From: Psychroflexus salis
Lineage (GTDB): Bacteria > Bacteroidota > Bacteroidia > Flavobacteriales > Flavobacteriaceae
Assembly: GCF_014640175.1 (NCBI RefSeq)
Contig: NZ_BMGL01000013.1
Coordinates: 1-64,000, forward strand
Length of the DNA: 64,000 nt
Direction: 5' to 3'
Below the pieces are notes generated by a model. That model did no database searches and had not been told where the DNA came from. It saw only the letters and a list, made by a program, of their open reading frames with translations. Shown one piece after another: positions 35,211 through 44,152 of this stretch. Position 1 is the first letter of the stretch; each line of letters begins with the position of its first letter. Made by a program: the position numbers and the translations under genes.

Positions 35211-35756
35211 TTAATTCAATAAATTTTGTTCAAAGTTAGTTACAACATCATCGAGTCCTAAAGCATACACTTCGTTGGTTAATTTTTTACTTGTATCATC
35301 AAAATTTTCACCAAAAGATGGAAGACTAAAGCTTTCTATAACTTCAGCACCAAAACGCGGAAATAAAATATCCCGAACAAAAGCTAAAGAAGATTTTGCT
35401 CCGCGATTTCCGGGCGATGTACTCATTAACAAGATTTTTTTGCCTTGTAAAAATTTAGCATCTACCCGAGAAAGCCAATCGATGTGATTTTTAAAAAAAG
35501 CTGAAGGAGCAGAGTTATGTTCGTTTACCGAAATAATCAAAGCTTGGTGATCGTCTATTAATTTTTTTAATTGCTTACTCGGATTTGGTAAGCCGTTGTT
35601 TTTTTCGATATCTTCAGAATAAATAGGCACATTATAGTTGCTTAATTCTATTTGAAGTACTTCATGCTGCGAAACTCTATTTAAAACATAGTTTAACAAC
35701 TTGGCATTAATAGATGTACTAGAATTAGAGCCTGTAAAAGCTAATATTTTTTTCAT
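35211..35756 (-). CDS. NADPH-dependent FMN reductase family protein
   Basis: A 181-residue flavodoxin-like reductase. The phosphate loop FTGSNSSTSINAKLL opens the chain; EHNSAPSAFFKNHIDWLSR and MSTSPGNRGAKSSLA are the conserved FMN-contact and dimer segments. The substrate is unknown; quinones, azo compounds or iron chelates are typical. I chose ATG 35756 (MKKILAFTG) over a TTG six bases upstream. Its stop abuts the pabB start, so both are in one operon with tilS and dsbD. Confidence 0.92.
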   Translation of the reverse strand: MKKILAFTGSNSSTSINAKLLNYVLNRVSQHEVLQIELSNYNVPIYSEDIEKNNGLPNPSKQLKKLIDDHQALIISVNEHNSAPSAFFKNHIDWLSRVDAKFLQGKKILLMSTSPGNRGAKSSLAFVRDILFPRFGAEVIESFSLPSFGENFDDTSKKLTNEVYALGLDDVVTNFEQNLLN

Positions 35757-35825
35757 TATCAATATTTAATTCAAAAATACGGTATTCGCTTATCGTTTAA
35801 AACATTTTATAGCTAAAAATAAGCC

Positions 35826-35859
35826 ATAAAAAAACCAACAACTTATAAGTTGCTGGTTT
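35826..35859 (-). terminator. Terminator of rpsU
   Basis: On the minus strand AAACCAGCAACTT and AAGTTGTTGGTTT pair (one G-U) around a two-base centre, followed by seven T. It ends the monocistronic rpsU transcript. Confidence 0.8.
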
Positions 35860-35886
35860 GTATATATAGAACTGAACTTGTAACTA

Positions 35887-36081
35887 TTACAGGTTCTCTT
35901 TTTCTTTAATCGACTGGATGTATTGCGCCTTTTTAATTTGCTGTCTCTTCGATACCGAAGGCTTAGTAAACTCTTTTTTATCACGCAAGGTTTGTAAAAC
36001 TTTAGTATCGCGGAATTTTCTCTTTAAGCGTTTAAGCGCGCGATCTATTTTTTCACCATCTTTTACTTTAATTATCAACAT
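35887..36081 (-). CDS. rpsU: 30S ribosomal protein S21
   Basis: Small-subunit protein bS21 of 64 residues, rich in Lys and Arg: MLIIKVKDGEKIDRALKRLK, FRDTKVLQTLRDKKEF, SVSKRQQIKKAQYI. bS21 sits near the anti-Shine-Dalgarno end of 16S rRNA and in Bacteroidota has been linked to their weak use of Shine-Dalgarno sequences. It has its own promoter (36121-36128) and terminator. Confidence 0.97.
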   Translation of the reverse strand: MLIIKVKDGEKIDRALKRLKRKFRDTKVLQTLRDKKEFTKPSVSKRQQIKKAQYIQSIKEKENL

Positions 36082-36120
36082 ATAATACTAGTTTATGTTT
36101 AGTTTAAATTTTTCGAGTTG

Positions 36121-36128
36121 CAAAGATA
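36121..36128 (-). promoter_or_regulatory. -7 promoter box of rpsU
   Basis: TATCTTTG on the minus strand, 39 bases upstream of the rpsU ATG, a perfect TAnnTTTG match. The leader between them is AT-rich, with no obvious ribosome-binding site. Confidence 0.6.
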
Positions 36129-36227
36129 TAAATAAATTAATTTAAGTAAGCTTAGAAAACTAAATTATTTTTTAAAGTATTTCAAGGCCTAACTAAATTG
36201 CAAATCAAGTAGGTAAAAGCTTTCTTT

Positions 36228-38843
36228 TTATTTTTTCTTTTTCTTGCCAAACATACCGCCTAGCACATCTTTTACTTGGTCTTCAACCTTTTCTTTATCA
36301 CTTTTAGTTGCTGTAGAATCTTTTTCGTTTTTATCTTCACCTCCACCTAAAAATCCTTTAATTTGATTTTCAACTTCATCTTTTACTTGGTTTTTCAAGT
36401 TTTGCTTTTGTTCTTCAATAATTTTAGTTGATAATTCCTTAACCGCTGCTTGCATGTCCATTTGTAATTGTGGCTTAGTAAAGCTACCGCCAATATTCAC
36501 AGGCAAGTTTACAAACATTTGGCTGTCATCTTCGCCAGACAATTTAGCTAGCTCCGTGCTTAAACTACTCCCGAATTTATTAGCTGGTATTTTAAAATCT
36601 AGGCTGTAATTCATGCTAGCATCAAAATTATGGCTACCGTTAACTTTTACATCTACGCCTTCAACTTCTATAGTAAAAGGTTTTAAGTTAATTTTTCCAT
36701 CGTTAAAACTTGCTTGGGTGGTTAAACCATCTAGCTGTATTTTGGAAAAATCAATTACATCTAAATTTTGGTTTAATTGGTTTAATAAAGGTGTTTTCTG
36801 CGGATTTACTTTCGCTTGAATAATTTCTGCTAAAGCACCGCCAGACAATGAGTTTAGAACAGGAGAAAAGTCTTTTGTTAAATTACCTGATAAGTCGAAA
36901 TTAGTAGAAACTTTACCAACTAAGGCGGTAGCAATTGGTGCTAATGCTCTAGCCAATTCCATTTCAGTAACCACTTGTGCAATGTCAATTTGGGCAAAAC
37001 CTAGCTTCATTGCGAAGTCTGGCTGTGCATTTTTAGTAGAAACATTTCCATTTAAAGTTATGCTACCGCCAAATAATTCTGCTGAAACATCTTGCATTTG
37101 TGCCGTTTCATTCTTTATAATCATGCTTCCTGTTGCATTGGTAAGTTGCATATTGTCATACAACACACGATCTGCTGAAAAGTCTAAAACAATGTCTAAA
37201 AAATCTGGAATTTTAATGGCTTCTTCTGAAGTTGATTCTTCAATAGACTCGTTTTCTTTTGTAGTTGAAGTTGCTTCAGTATTCATCATGAAATCCGAAA
37301 CGTCAAAATTGGTACTACTTGCTGTAAATCTTCCTTTTAAAGCTAGGTCACTAAACATGAAACCCATTAAATTATCTAATTTTCCTTTAGCTGAAAGATC
37401 GGTGCTTCCTGTTTGCATAACAAATTTTTGCAACTGGATATTATTTGTTGAAAACGAAACGGCAGCTTCACTAATATCGTAAGCGTTTGGCAATTCTTCA
37501 TCTTGGTAATGAAAATCTGTTAATTCTAATTTACCAGCAGTTTTTATATCTTGATAGTGTTCTTTTTCAATAGCATCCATATCAAATTTTGCATTGATGT
37601 CTGCCTTGAGTTTTCCGTTTAAATCTAAATCGGTTTCCATAGGATATACTTGATTAATTTTACCTAAATCTAAGCTTCCATTAGCATCTAGATCTATTAG
37701 CATATTTGTAGATAATTGGCTTAGATTTAATTTACCTGAAAATCGGTCTTCATCAATTTTAAACCGAATATCCTTAATAGAGATGTTTGTATCTTCAACC
37801 AATCCTGTGGTATTACTTAGGTGAATATCCATAAAAATATCTTCTACTTTTTTAGGCAAACTAGGATAGTTAAAGGAAGCTTGGCTACTGTTTAGTTTAA
37901 TGTCAAGCTCAGGAATATGGGTGTCGTCTAACTTACCGAAAACACGACCATTAACATCAAAATTGCCAGAGGTTTCAACGCCATCTAAATTACTTGCATA
38001 AGCTTCAGGAATTAAAGCTAAGAAGTTTTTAAAATCGGAAGTAGGTGTGCTGAAACTTAGATCCATTTCAGCGTTATTTGAATTCATTTGATAAAAACCA
38101 TCAAACCGAAGTTGTAATTGATTAATCATGGCTTCATTTTCAAGAAAGCTAAATTTCATTTTATCCAAATCAATTTCTAAATCGGCATCTAACTGAAGAA
38201 AGTTTTGTTTTAAATAATTAGTGCCTTCACTATCAAAACTCACTTTGGTATCGGTATGCGTTCGCAGATTAAAAAGGGTGTTTTCAAAATTACCATCGCC
38301 TGAGTGGTTCAATTCTTCCAAACTAAATCGCATTTGCGCATTTTCATCTTCAAAAACAATTTTAGAATTATTAATTTCATAATGTTTTAAATTCAACTGA
38401 AAACTAGAAGCAGTTTCTTCATTCGTTTCACCTTCTACAACATCAGATTCTTTAGTTATATCCCAATTTGAATTACCTTGTTTATTGGTTTTTAAGTTTA
38501 TGAGCGATTCTGCAAGAAAAACTTCATCAACACTGTAGCCTTCATTTTTAAAAAGCTGAGTAATTCCCATTTTTAAATGTAAAGTCTTTGCATAAAAAAG
38601 GGTGTCGCCTTCAAAAGGAGTTTTATTTATAACCGATACTTGGTTTAAAGCAACAGATGCATTTGGAAAATTACGTATTAAACTTAAATCGACTTCTTCC
38701 CAAGTTACATCAGCATTTACATTTTTATTGATTTCTTTTTTAATAAAGCTTTCTATACTTCCTTTAAATATAAATGGAGCAATTAGCAAAGCTATGATTA
38801 GAATTAAAATAATTATGCCGAATATTTTGAATCCTTTTTTCAT
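36228..38843 (-). CDS. AsmA-family membrane-anchored protein
   Basis: An 871-residue protein with one N-terminal membrane helix (about 7-26) and a very long beta-rich periplasmic part. The AsmA N-terminal region and a C-terminal AsmA-like domain (about 600-800, FDLSGNLTKDFSPVLNSLSGGALAEI) are visible. AsmA/TamB-like proteins are thought to bridge membranes and carry phospholipids, or to influence outer-membrane assembly. The final 90 residues are a Lys/Glu-rich tail (DEVENQIKGFLGGGED, GGMFGKKKKK) typical of the Bacteroidota form. It has its own -7 box and is divergent from the CoA-transferase gene. Confidence 0.93.
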   Translation of the reverse strand: MKKGFKIFGIIILILIIALLIAPFIFKGSIESFIKKEINKNVNADVTWEEVDLSLIRNFPNASVALNQVSVINKTPFEGDTLFYAKTLHLKMGITQLFKNEGYSVDEVFLAESLINLKTNKQGNSNWDITKESDVVEGETNEETASSFQLNLKHYEINNSKIVFEDENAQMRFSLEELNHSGDGNFENTLFNLRTHTDTKVSFDSEGTNYLKQNFLQLDADLEIDLDKMKFSFLENEAMINQLQLRFDGFYQMNSNNAEMDLSFSTPTSDFKNFLALIPEAYASNLDGVETSGNFDVNGRVFGKLDDTHIPELDIKLNSSQASFNYPSLPKKVEDIFMDIHLSNTTGLVEDTNISIKDIRFKIDEDRFSGKLNLSQLSTNMLIDLDANGSLDLGKINQVYPMETDLDLNGKLKADINAKFDMDAIEKEHYQDIKTAGKLELTDFHYQDEELPNAYDISEAAVSFSTNNIQLQKFVMQTGSTDLSAKGKLDNLMGFMFSDLALKGRFTASSTNFDVSDFMMNTEATSTTKENESIEESTSEEAIKIPDFLDIVLDFSADRVLYDNMQLTNATGSMIIKNETAQMQDVSAELFGGSITLNGNVSTKNAQPDFAMKLGFAQIDIAQVVTEMELARALAPIATALVGKVSTNFDLSGNLTKDFSPVLNSLSGGALAEIIQAKVNPQKTPLLNQLNQNLDVIDFSKIQLDGLTTQASFNDGKINLKPFTIEVEGVDVKVNGSHNFDASMNYSLDFKIPANKFGSSLSTELAKLSGEDDSQMFVNLPVNIGGSFTKPQLQMDMQAAVKELSTKIIEEQKQNLKNQVKDEVENQIKGFLGGGEDKNEKDSTATKSDKEKVEDQVKDVLGGMFGKKKKK

Positions 38844-38871
38844 GAAAGTTAGTATTTAATAAAAGTTAGTT

Positions 38872-38879
38872 CAAAAATA
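38872..38879 (-). promoter_or_regulatory. -7 box of the asmA-like gene
   Basis: TATTTTTG on the minus strand, 28 bases before the ATG. The leader carries ACTAACTTT twice, 16 bases apart. A perfect 12-bp palindrome, TGATAATTATCA, sits further upstream at 38938-38949 in the shared divergent region. Confidence 0.5.
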
Positions 38880-38971
38880 CGCATAATTACAACAGGCTTG
38901 TTTTAAAATTTGCTTAAGCTTTGTGTAGCTTTTTACTGATAATTATCAATGTTATAAGTCTAAGGAGTTTT

Positions 38972-38979
38972 TACCTTTG
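38972..38979 (+). promoter_or_regulatory. -7 box of the CoA-transferase gene
   Basis: TACCTTTG matches TAnnTTTG, 15 bases before ATG 38995. The palindrome TGATAATTATCA at 38938-38949 lies 22 bases upstream, where an activator or repressor could bind. Confidence 0.55.
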
Positions 38980-38994
38980 CCAAAAATTTGAAAT

Positions 38995-40266
38995 ATGATT
39001 TATGTAAATCTTGAAGAAGCGGTTAGCAAAGTTAAATCTGGCAATCGTATCTTTTTCCAAGGTGCAGCTATGACACCAAAATATTTAATTGATGGTTTGT
39101 GCAAAAATTACAAAGCACTAGCCGATGTAGAAATTGTACAAATGCATACCGAAGGCGAAGCGCTGTATACGCAAGAACCTTATTGTAATGCGTTTAAAAC
39201 CAACTCTTGTTTTGTGGGTGGCAATGTTCGAAAAGCTGTAAACACTTCGGTTGGTGATTATATTCCAATTTTTTTAAGTGAAATTCATTTACTTTTTAAA
39301 AAGGACATTTTACCCTTAGATGTTGCTTTTATTCAAGTTTCGCCACCAGATAAACATGGTTATTGCTCGTTAGGCACATCTATAGATGTTAGTTTAGCTG
39401 CTGTGCAAAAAGCAAAAATAATTGTAGCGCAAATTAATCCTGAAGTACCGCGCTCGCATGGAGATGGAAATGTACATGTAGATGAAATTGATTTTGCAGT
39501 TGAACACCAAACTCCAATTTATAGCCATGATGCCTTAACTCCTAATGAAACTGAACAAAAAATAGGAAAATACATTGCCGATTTAGTAGAAGATGGTGCG
39601 ACTTTACAAATGGGAATTGGCGCCATACCTAATGCCGTTTTAAACAATTTAGGCAACAGAAAATCCTTAGGAATACATACTGAAATGTTTTCAGATGGAA
39701 TATTGCCCTTAGTAGAAAAAGGTGTAATTACCGGTGAACATAAAGTTATTAAAAACGGAAAAATTGTAACCTGCTTTGCAATGGGATCACAAAAACTATA
39801 CGATTTTATAGATGATAATCCTATGGTTCACTTTAAAGAAGCTGCTTACACTAACGATACGGCCATTATTAGAAGAAATCCGAAAGTCACTGCGATTAAT
39901 TCTGCTATAGAAATCGATTTAACTGGGCAAGTTTGTGCCGACACCATTGGAAGGATGCAGTTTTCTGGAGTTGGTGGTCAAATGGATTTTATACGCGGTG
40001 CTTCGCTTTCTGAAGGTGGAAAAGCCATTATTGCTATGCCATCGATTACTAAAAAAGGAATTTCTAAAATTACTCCATTTTTAAATGAAGGCGCAGGAAT
40101 AACTACCACTCGTGCACATGTACATTACATTGCCACTGAATATGGAATAGTTGATTTATATGGTAAAAATCTATCGCAACGGGCTAAGGCTTTAATTTCA
40201 ATCGCTCATCCAGACCATAGAGAAAATTTGGAAAAAGCTGCTTTTGAACGTTTTGGAAAAATTTAA
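38995..40266 (+). CDS. Acetyl-CoA hydrolase/transferase family (butyryl/4-hydroxybutyrate CoA-transferase type)
   Basis: A 423-residue class I CoA-transferase. The catalytic Glu230 is in GIHTEMFSDG, and the CoA-binding loop GIGAIPNAVL and FSGVGGQMDFIRGA are conserved. Relatives use acetyl-CoA with butyrate, succinate or 4-hydroxybutyrate. The actual acids are not determined from sequence. The gene stands alone, with a promoter upstream and a strong terminator downstream, so it gives no pathway clue from neighbours. Confidence 0.93.
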   Translation: MIYVNLEEAVSKVKSGNRIFFQGAAMTPKYLIDGLCKNYKALADVEIVQMHTEGEALYTQEPYCNAFKTNSCFVGGNVRKAVNTSVGDYIPIFLSEIHLLFKKDILPLDVAFIQVSPPDKHGYCSLGTSIDVSLAAVQKAKIIVAQINPEVPRSHGDGNVHVDEIDFAVEHQTPIYSHDALTPNETEQKIGKYIADLVEDGATLQMGIGAIPNAVLNNLGNRKSLGIHTEMFSDGILPLVEKGVITGEHKVIKNGKIVTCFAMGSQKLYDFIDDNPMVHFKEAAYTNDTAIIRRNPKVTAINSAIEIDLTGQVCADTIGRMQFSGVGGQMDFIRGASLSEGGKAIIAMPSITKKGISKITPFLNEGAGITTTRAHVHYIATEYGIVDLYGKNLSQRAKALISIAHPDHRENLEKAAFERFGKI

Positions 40267-40289
40267 AAAGTGATTAGCATTATATAAAT

Positions 40290-40325
40290 AAACAACCCGC
40301 TTTTAAAAAGCGGGTTGTTTATTTA
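40290..40325. terminator. Strong bidirectional terminator
   Basis: AAACAACCCGCTTT and AAAGCGGGTTGTTT form a 14-bp stem with a three-base loop, followed on the plus strand by ATTTAT. It separates the CoA-transferase gene from the convergent Omp28-type gene. Confidence 0.8.
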
Positions 40326-40399
40326 TGGACCTTAGTTGGTAACATCAAGTAAAAATTAATAATTCATTTTAAAACGCATTCATATGCTCGTCTATGTTA

Positions 40400-41446
40400 T
40401 TATTCCATTTCGAATTCTTGTTGCTCTCCCAAACTTGATTTTCTTACATTGATGACTTCTCCGTTTTCGTTAACGACAAAGGCTACTATATCTAACTGGT
40501 TGATGTCTTCAATATTTTCAGGTAATGGAAACGCTAAGTTTTTTTGCCATTGGTTTGTATCAAAAGTTTCAGCATTAGGTATTTCATCTCCTAAAATATT
40601 GGTAGCTGTATACCGTAAAGTATAATCATGCACGTAAGCTTCAATTGGATTATTGCCTTCATAATAATCTGTATAATTTACTTGTGGGTAAACCAAGTTA
40701 TTTTCTAGTAACTGTACAACTAATTTTAAGTTGCTAAAATTTTTTGCAAAGCCTACATTAACACTAACATTTATAAAATTATTGTTTTGAGAAGAATTTA
40801 AGGCCAAGCCTAACTTTGGATTACTCCCTTGTTTAAACTCTACAACCTGTCTTAAGTTAGAAGGTTCTGGAAACTTCCATTGATTGGTTCGATTAATAAA
40901 ACCTTTAGGGTAACCGGGCGTATTTATAAATTGTTCTAATTCTTCTGCGTTAGTGTAATTATAAGGGTCTGAAGTTCCTACTGGCGCTCTGTGTATAGCT
41001 ATAAAAACAACATCTTCTGAGATTTCACTAACTAGCTTCATGCCATGCGATACTCGCGGGCACCAACCACACCAAGTTCCGGTGTAGTCTTCTATTAAAA
41101 CTCTTTTTTTATAGTTAACTTGACTACCATCGTGATATTCTACAAAAAGCTGAGAAGATTCTATATTTTGATATTTAGCTATTACTTCATAAAAGCCTGT
41201 TTGATCTGCTGTAAATGTATTATCATCAAATCTTTCACCGTTTACAAAGATGGTAGACTCATCTGTTACTTCTTTCCCATCTTCTGTAAAAACACGAATT
41301 ATAGTTTCTTCCCCTAAAGCTCTAGTACTTGAATTATGAGTAGCAAATATTCCTGTTTCTCCTGTAACAATTTCATATTTTTCACTACAACTTAATAATA
41401 CAAAAAGCAGAAGTGCAATAAACCAGTTTAGTTGTTTAATTATCAT
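40400..41446 (-). CDS. Omp28-related lipoprotein with thioredoxin-like domain
   Basis: A 348-residue lipoprotein (lipobox LLSC, Cys20). After a short beta domain, a thioredoxin-like Omp28 domain begins near residue 113 with active site TWCGWC (Cys126, Cys129). Omp28-related proteins of Bacteroidota are outer-membrane-associated and little understood. I chose ATG 41446. An in-frame TTG at 41479 would only add residues ahead of the signal peptide. A terminator-like hairpin (41490-41533) lies between this gene and the lipoprotein gene upstream, so it probably has its own promoter. Confidence 0.9.
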   Translation of the reverse strand: MIIKQLNWFIALLLFVLLSCSEKYEIVTGETGIFATHNSSTRALGEETIIRVFTEDGKEVTDESTIFVNGERFDDNTFTADQTGFYEVIAKYQNIESSQLFVEYHDGSQVNYKKRVLIEDYTGTWCGWCPRVSHGMKLVSEISEDVVFIAIHRAPVGTSDPYNYTNAEELEQFINTPGYPKGFINRTNQWKFPEPSNLRQVVEFKQGSNPKLGLALNSSQNNNFINVSVNVGFAKNFSNLKLVVQLLENNLVYPQVNYTDYYEGNNPIEAYVHDYTLRYTATNILGDEIPNAETFDTNQWQKNLAFPLPENIEDINQLDIVAFVVNENGEVINVRKSSLGEQQEFEME

Positions 41447-41489
41447 TATTGAAGTTTTTAAGATGATAAAAATATACAATATTGAAATA

Positions 41490-41533
41490 AAAAAGGAAGA
41501 ATTTTTTGAATTAACAATAGATTCTTCCTTTTT
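41490..41533 (-). terminator. Terminator between the lipoprotein and Omp28 genes
   Basis: AAAAAGGAAGAAT and ATTCTTCCTTTTT (13 bp) around an 18-base loop, followed on the minus strand by six T. It ends the upstream two-gene transcript. Confidence 0.6.
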
Positions 41534-41604
41534 AGTTTCATTTAATTTATTCTTTAATTGTAAAAACAGAGTCTAATAGACACCTATTTACTTACACAAA
41601 CTAA

Positions 41605-42144
41605 CTAATTTGGCATGTACTTATAGGTAATTGTAATATCGTTAGTTTGGTTTCCACTTTCGTCTTCTACATAAAAACGCAAGTCGTACTCAATAGAAGT
41701 TGTAGTTGCGTTTCCCGGGTCATTATTTATAAAATAGTCGTCTTGGCTATTGTATTGATTAGGTGCAATTAGAGTTCCGTTAGGTGGATAAATATCGCCT
41801 ATTTCTACATCAAAAACACAAATTGGCTGTACGCAGAAAGTAAACAAAGAACCATCTGTACCACGCATATCTGCAACTTCAATTTTTACATTGATATCTT
41901 CGTTACCTACATTTTTTAAAAAGTATTTTAATTTACCATCATCACGACCGTTGCCAGAACCTAATTGATTAAAAGTTATAATTTCTCCATTTACAAAAAG
42001 GCTCCCGTCGGCCTTTTCAACATTCAAAACAATGTTGTCTTGATTTTGAGAAGGGCTATCGTCATCGCTACTACATGAAGTAATTAAAACGGTTGAAAAT
42101 AAGAGAATAGCTACTAAAAAAATTCCTGGTTTAGTTTTTAACAT
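41605..42144 (-). CDS. Lipoprotein of unknown function
   Basis: A 179-residue lipoprotein (lipobox ending ITSC, then SSDDDS, a typical Bacteroidota surface-lipoprotein start with acidic residues after Cys). The rest is beta-rich with one Cys pair (CVQPIC). I do not recognise a family. It begins 6 bases after the thioredoxin-fold T9SS protein and should be its operon partner. The Asp-rich export signal suggests surface exposure. Confidence 0.8.
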   Translation of the reverse strand: MLKTKPGIFLVAILLFSTVLITSCSSDDDSPSQNQDNIVLNVEKADGSLFVNGEIITFNQLGSGNGRDDGKLKYFLKNVGNEDINVKIEVADMRGTDGSLFTFCVQPICVFDVEIGDIYPPNGTLIAPNQYNSQDDYFINNDPGNATTTSIEYDLRFYVEDESGNQTNDITITYKYMPN

Positions 42145-42150
42145 TGATAT

Positions 42151-43560
42151 TTATTTAATTATTAATTTTTGAGTTTTAGATATTCCATCAATATTTACTT
42201 TTAATAAATAAATTCCACTTTGAAGTTCAGATAAATTTGTGTGATAAAAATTAGCACTTGCTTCTTGTTGGTATACTTTTTTGCCTTGTAAGGTATACAC
42301 TTCAAAATCGAAATTTTCATTGGCTTGAAGGTTTAATTCTCCATTTGTTGGGTTTGGATACATTTTGAAGTTGTAAACCCCGAAATCTTCAACAGAAAGA
42401 TTTATATAATTTTTATACGTTTTAGACTCTTCTGAACCAAAATCACCACCAGATGCTATTATATCTCCATCAGAAGTTTTTAAACTATAAGAACCTGTTC
42501 CCCATGCACAACATATACCATCTCCAAAGGCATCAAATATAGCAAAGGTGTAACAATCTTCTACATCTAGATTTAAAGATTCTTGTATTAACTGGCCTTG
42601 TTGATTATTGTAAGGACCGCCCGAGTGAACTACTGATCCAGAAGAATCTGTTATTTCCCAGGTAGTTTCATCAGGATAGTTATCTAATAAAATATCTAAT
42701 TCTACTAAAGTAGTTTCAAATTCTTCAGCAGCACCTAAAGCTGGCATATCTGATGATAAATCAGAAGCAGTAACTGTATTACCATTCACCGAAGAAATTT
42801 CAAAAGTAAAATCTTGACTAGCATCTAGTACTGGATCAATACTTACACTAGTACGACCAAATTTCGAGATAGAAACAGTCTCTGTGAATGTTTGTACATT
42901 CCCTCCATTATTTACATCTATTTGAACAGAAGTCATTGTATTATTACCGAAATTGGTTAATTCAATATCCATATCTGTAGCTACGCTATCTTCACATAAA
43001 ATAGCATCGTTAACATTAATACCTGCAAGTTCGTCAACACCAGTTAATGGTCCGCAGTTAGCATTAATGTTTGAGTCCCAAGCTGTAGATGTCAACTGGC
43101 CAGTTTCTGTAACAAATCCATCTGGACAAATTCGGTAAACAGTTGGGTAATAGGAAATTTGATATTGATTTGCAATCGCGGCATTATCTATTATCGGAAA
43201 AGGTGTGGTTGTAACCCAATCGCCAATTGTATTTGATCCGTTCCCATACAAATCTGCTGTGGTTGTAGCTGCATCTCCTTCTATATATAAAACAACGACC
43301 TCGTCTGATGCGTCTTCACCATAAGCATAATGAATATCTGATAATGCACCAGTTTGTTTGTAATTCCAACAAGGACCACACCAAGTAGCAGAGATATTTA
43401 AAATAACGGTTTTACCATCGTCTAAATAATCCTGTAAAGTATGCGAATTTCCATCTAAATCAGTTGCTGTAAAATTGGGTGCAACAGAACCATCAGCAAT
43501 TTGTGTGAAGCCTTTTAAACAAAAGAATGAAAGACATAAAATAAGTAACTTTAGTTTCAT
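42151..43560 (-). CDS. Thioredoxin-fold protein with T9SS type A sorting domain
   Basis: A 469-residue secreted protein: signal peptide (KGFTQ), a peroxiredoxin/TlpA-like domain about 25-170 with active site TWCGPC (Cys61, Cys64), beta-rich middle domains, an unusual GDGICCAWGTGSYSL segment, and a T9SS type A C-terminal tail (about 400-469, YPNPTNGELNL...GIYLLKVNIDGISKTQKLIIK). It is therefore a thiol-redox protein secreted or attached outside the cell. Its promoter region is divergent from the tlpA-DUF6029 pair. Confidence 0.92.
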   Translation of the reverse strand: MKLKLLILCLSFFCLKGFTQIADGSVAPNFTATDLDGNSHTLQDYLDDGKTVILNISATWCGPCWNYKQTGALSDIHYAYGEDASDEVVVLYIEGDAATTTADLYGNGSNTIGDWVTTTPFPIIDNAAIANQYQISYYPTVYRICPDGFVTETGQLTSTAWDSNINANCGPLTGVDELAGINVNDAILCEDSVATDMDIELTNFGNNTMTSVQIDVNNGGNVQTFTETVSISKFGRTSVSIDPVLDASQDFTFEISSVNGNTVTASDLSSDMPALGAAEEFETTLVELDILLDNYPDETTWEITDSSGSVVHSGGPYNNQQGQLIQESLNLDVEDCYTFAIFDAFGDGICCAWGTGSYSLKTSDGDIIASGGDFGSEESKTYKNYINLSVEDFGVYNFKMYPNPTNGELNLQANENFDFEVYTLQGKKVYQQEASANFYHTNLSELQSGIYLLKVNIDGISKTQKLIIK

Positions 43561-43590
43561 AAGTATAAGTTTTTATTAATTTTTTATGTT

Positions 43591-43598
43591 CAAATGTA
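43591..43598 (-). promoter_or_regulatory. -7 box of the T9SS thioredoxin-fold gene
   Basis: TACATTTG on the minus strand, 30 bases before ATG 43560, in the 112-base divergent region shared with the tlpA-like gene. Confidence 0.5.
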
Positions 43599-43672
43599 TA
43601 ATTTAATTATTAAAATTTACTTAATTTGTAAAATAAATTTAATATTAATTAACACAAAAAACAATCTACAAC

Positions 43673-44152
43673 ATGCGTTTAATACTTTTTTTCTTTCTCA
43701 TTGTCAGCACTCAAGCATTTTCTCAAGAAAAAATGCCAAATATTAGTATTAAAGATTTAAAAAATAAACCTGTAAATATTGTTAACGATTTTAATGAAAA
43801 AGACAAAGTTTATATTTTTTCATTTTGGGCCACTTGGTGTGCACCTTGCATAAGTGAATTAGAAGCAATTAACGAACATTATGAAGTTTGGTCTAAAGAA
43901 TTAAATATGGAATTAATTGCAGTCTCTACTGATGATTCGCGCACACAAAGAAGAGTACGTCCATTATTAAACGGTAAAGCCTGGCCTTATCGTGTTTTAC
44001 TAGATGGAAACCAAGAACTAAAACGTGCCCTTTCTATTGTAAATATTCCATATTCTATTGTGGTGAAAAACAACAAAATTGAACATATATTCAATGGCTA
44101 TACACAAGGAGCAGAACAAGAATTGTATAAAGTAATTAAAGAACTACAATAA
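43673..44152 (+). CDS. TlpA-family thiol-disulfide oxidoreductase
   Basis: A 159-residue exported thioredoxin: signal peptide (TQAFSQ), then TWCAPC with Cys56 and Cys59, and the cis-proline segment VNIPYSIVV. It is a plain periplasmic TlpA/ResA-like protein. Its stop codon directly precedes the ATG of the DUF6029 gene, so the two are coupled. Divergent to it lies another thioredoxin-fold protein that is secreted by T9SS. Confidence 0.93.
   Translation: MRLILFFFLIVSTQAFSQEKMPNISIKDLKNKPVNIVNDFNEKDKVYIFSFWATWCAPCISELEAINEHYEVWSKELNMELIAVSTDDSRTQRRVRPLLNGKAWPYRVLLDGNQELKRALSIVNIPYSIVVKNNKIEHIFNGYTQGAEQELYKVIKELQ

Noticed and set aside
36982-37482. A 166-codon open frame on the plus strand
   Set aside because: Antisense shadow of the asmA-like gene, which has clear family features and full length.
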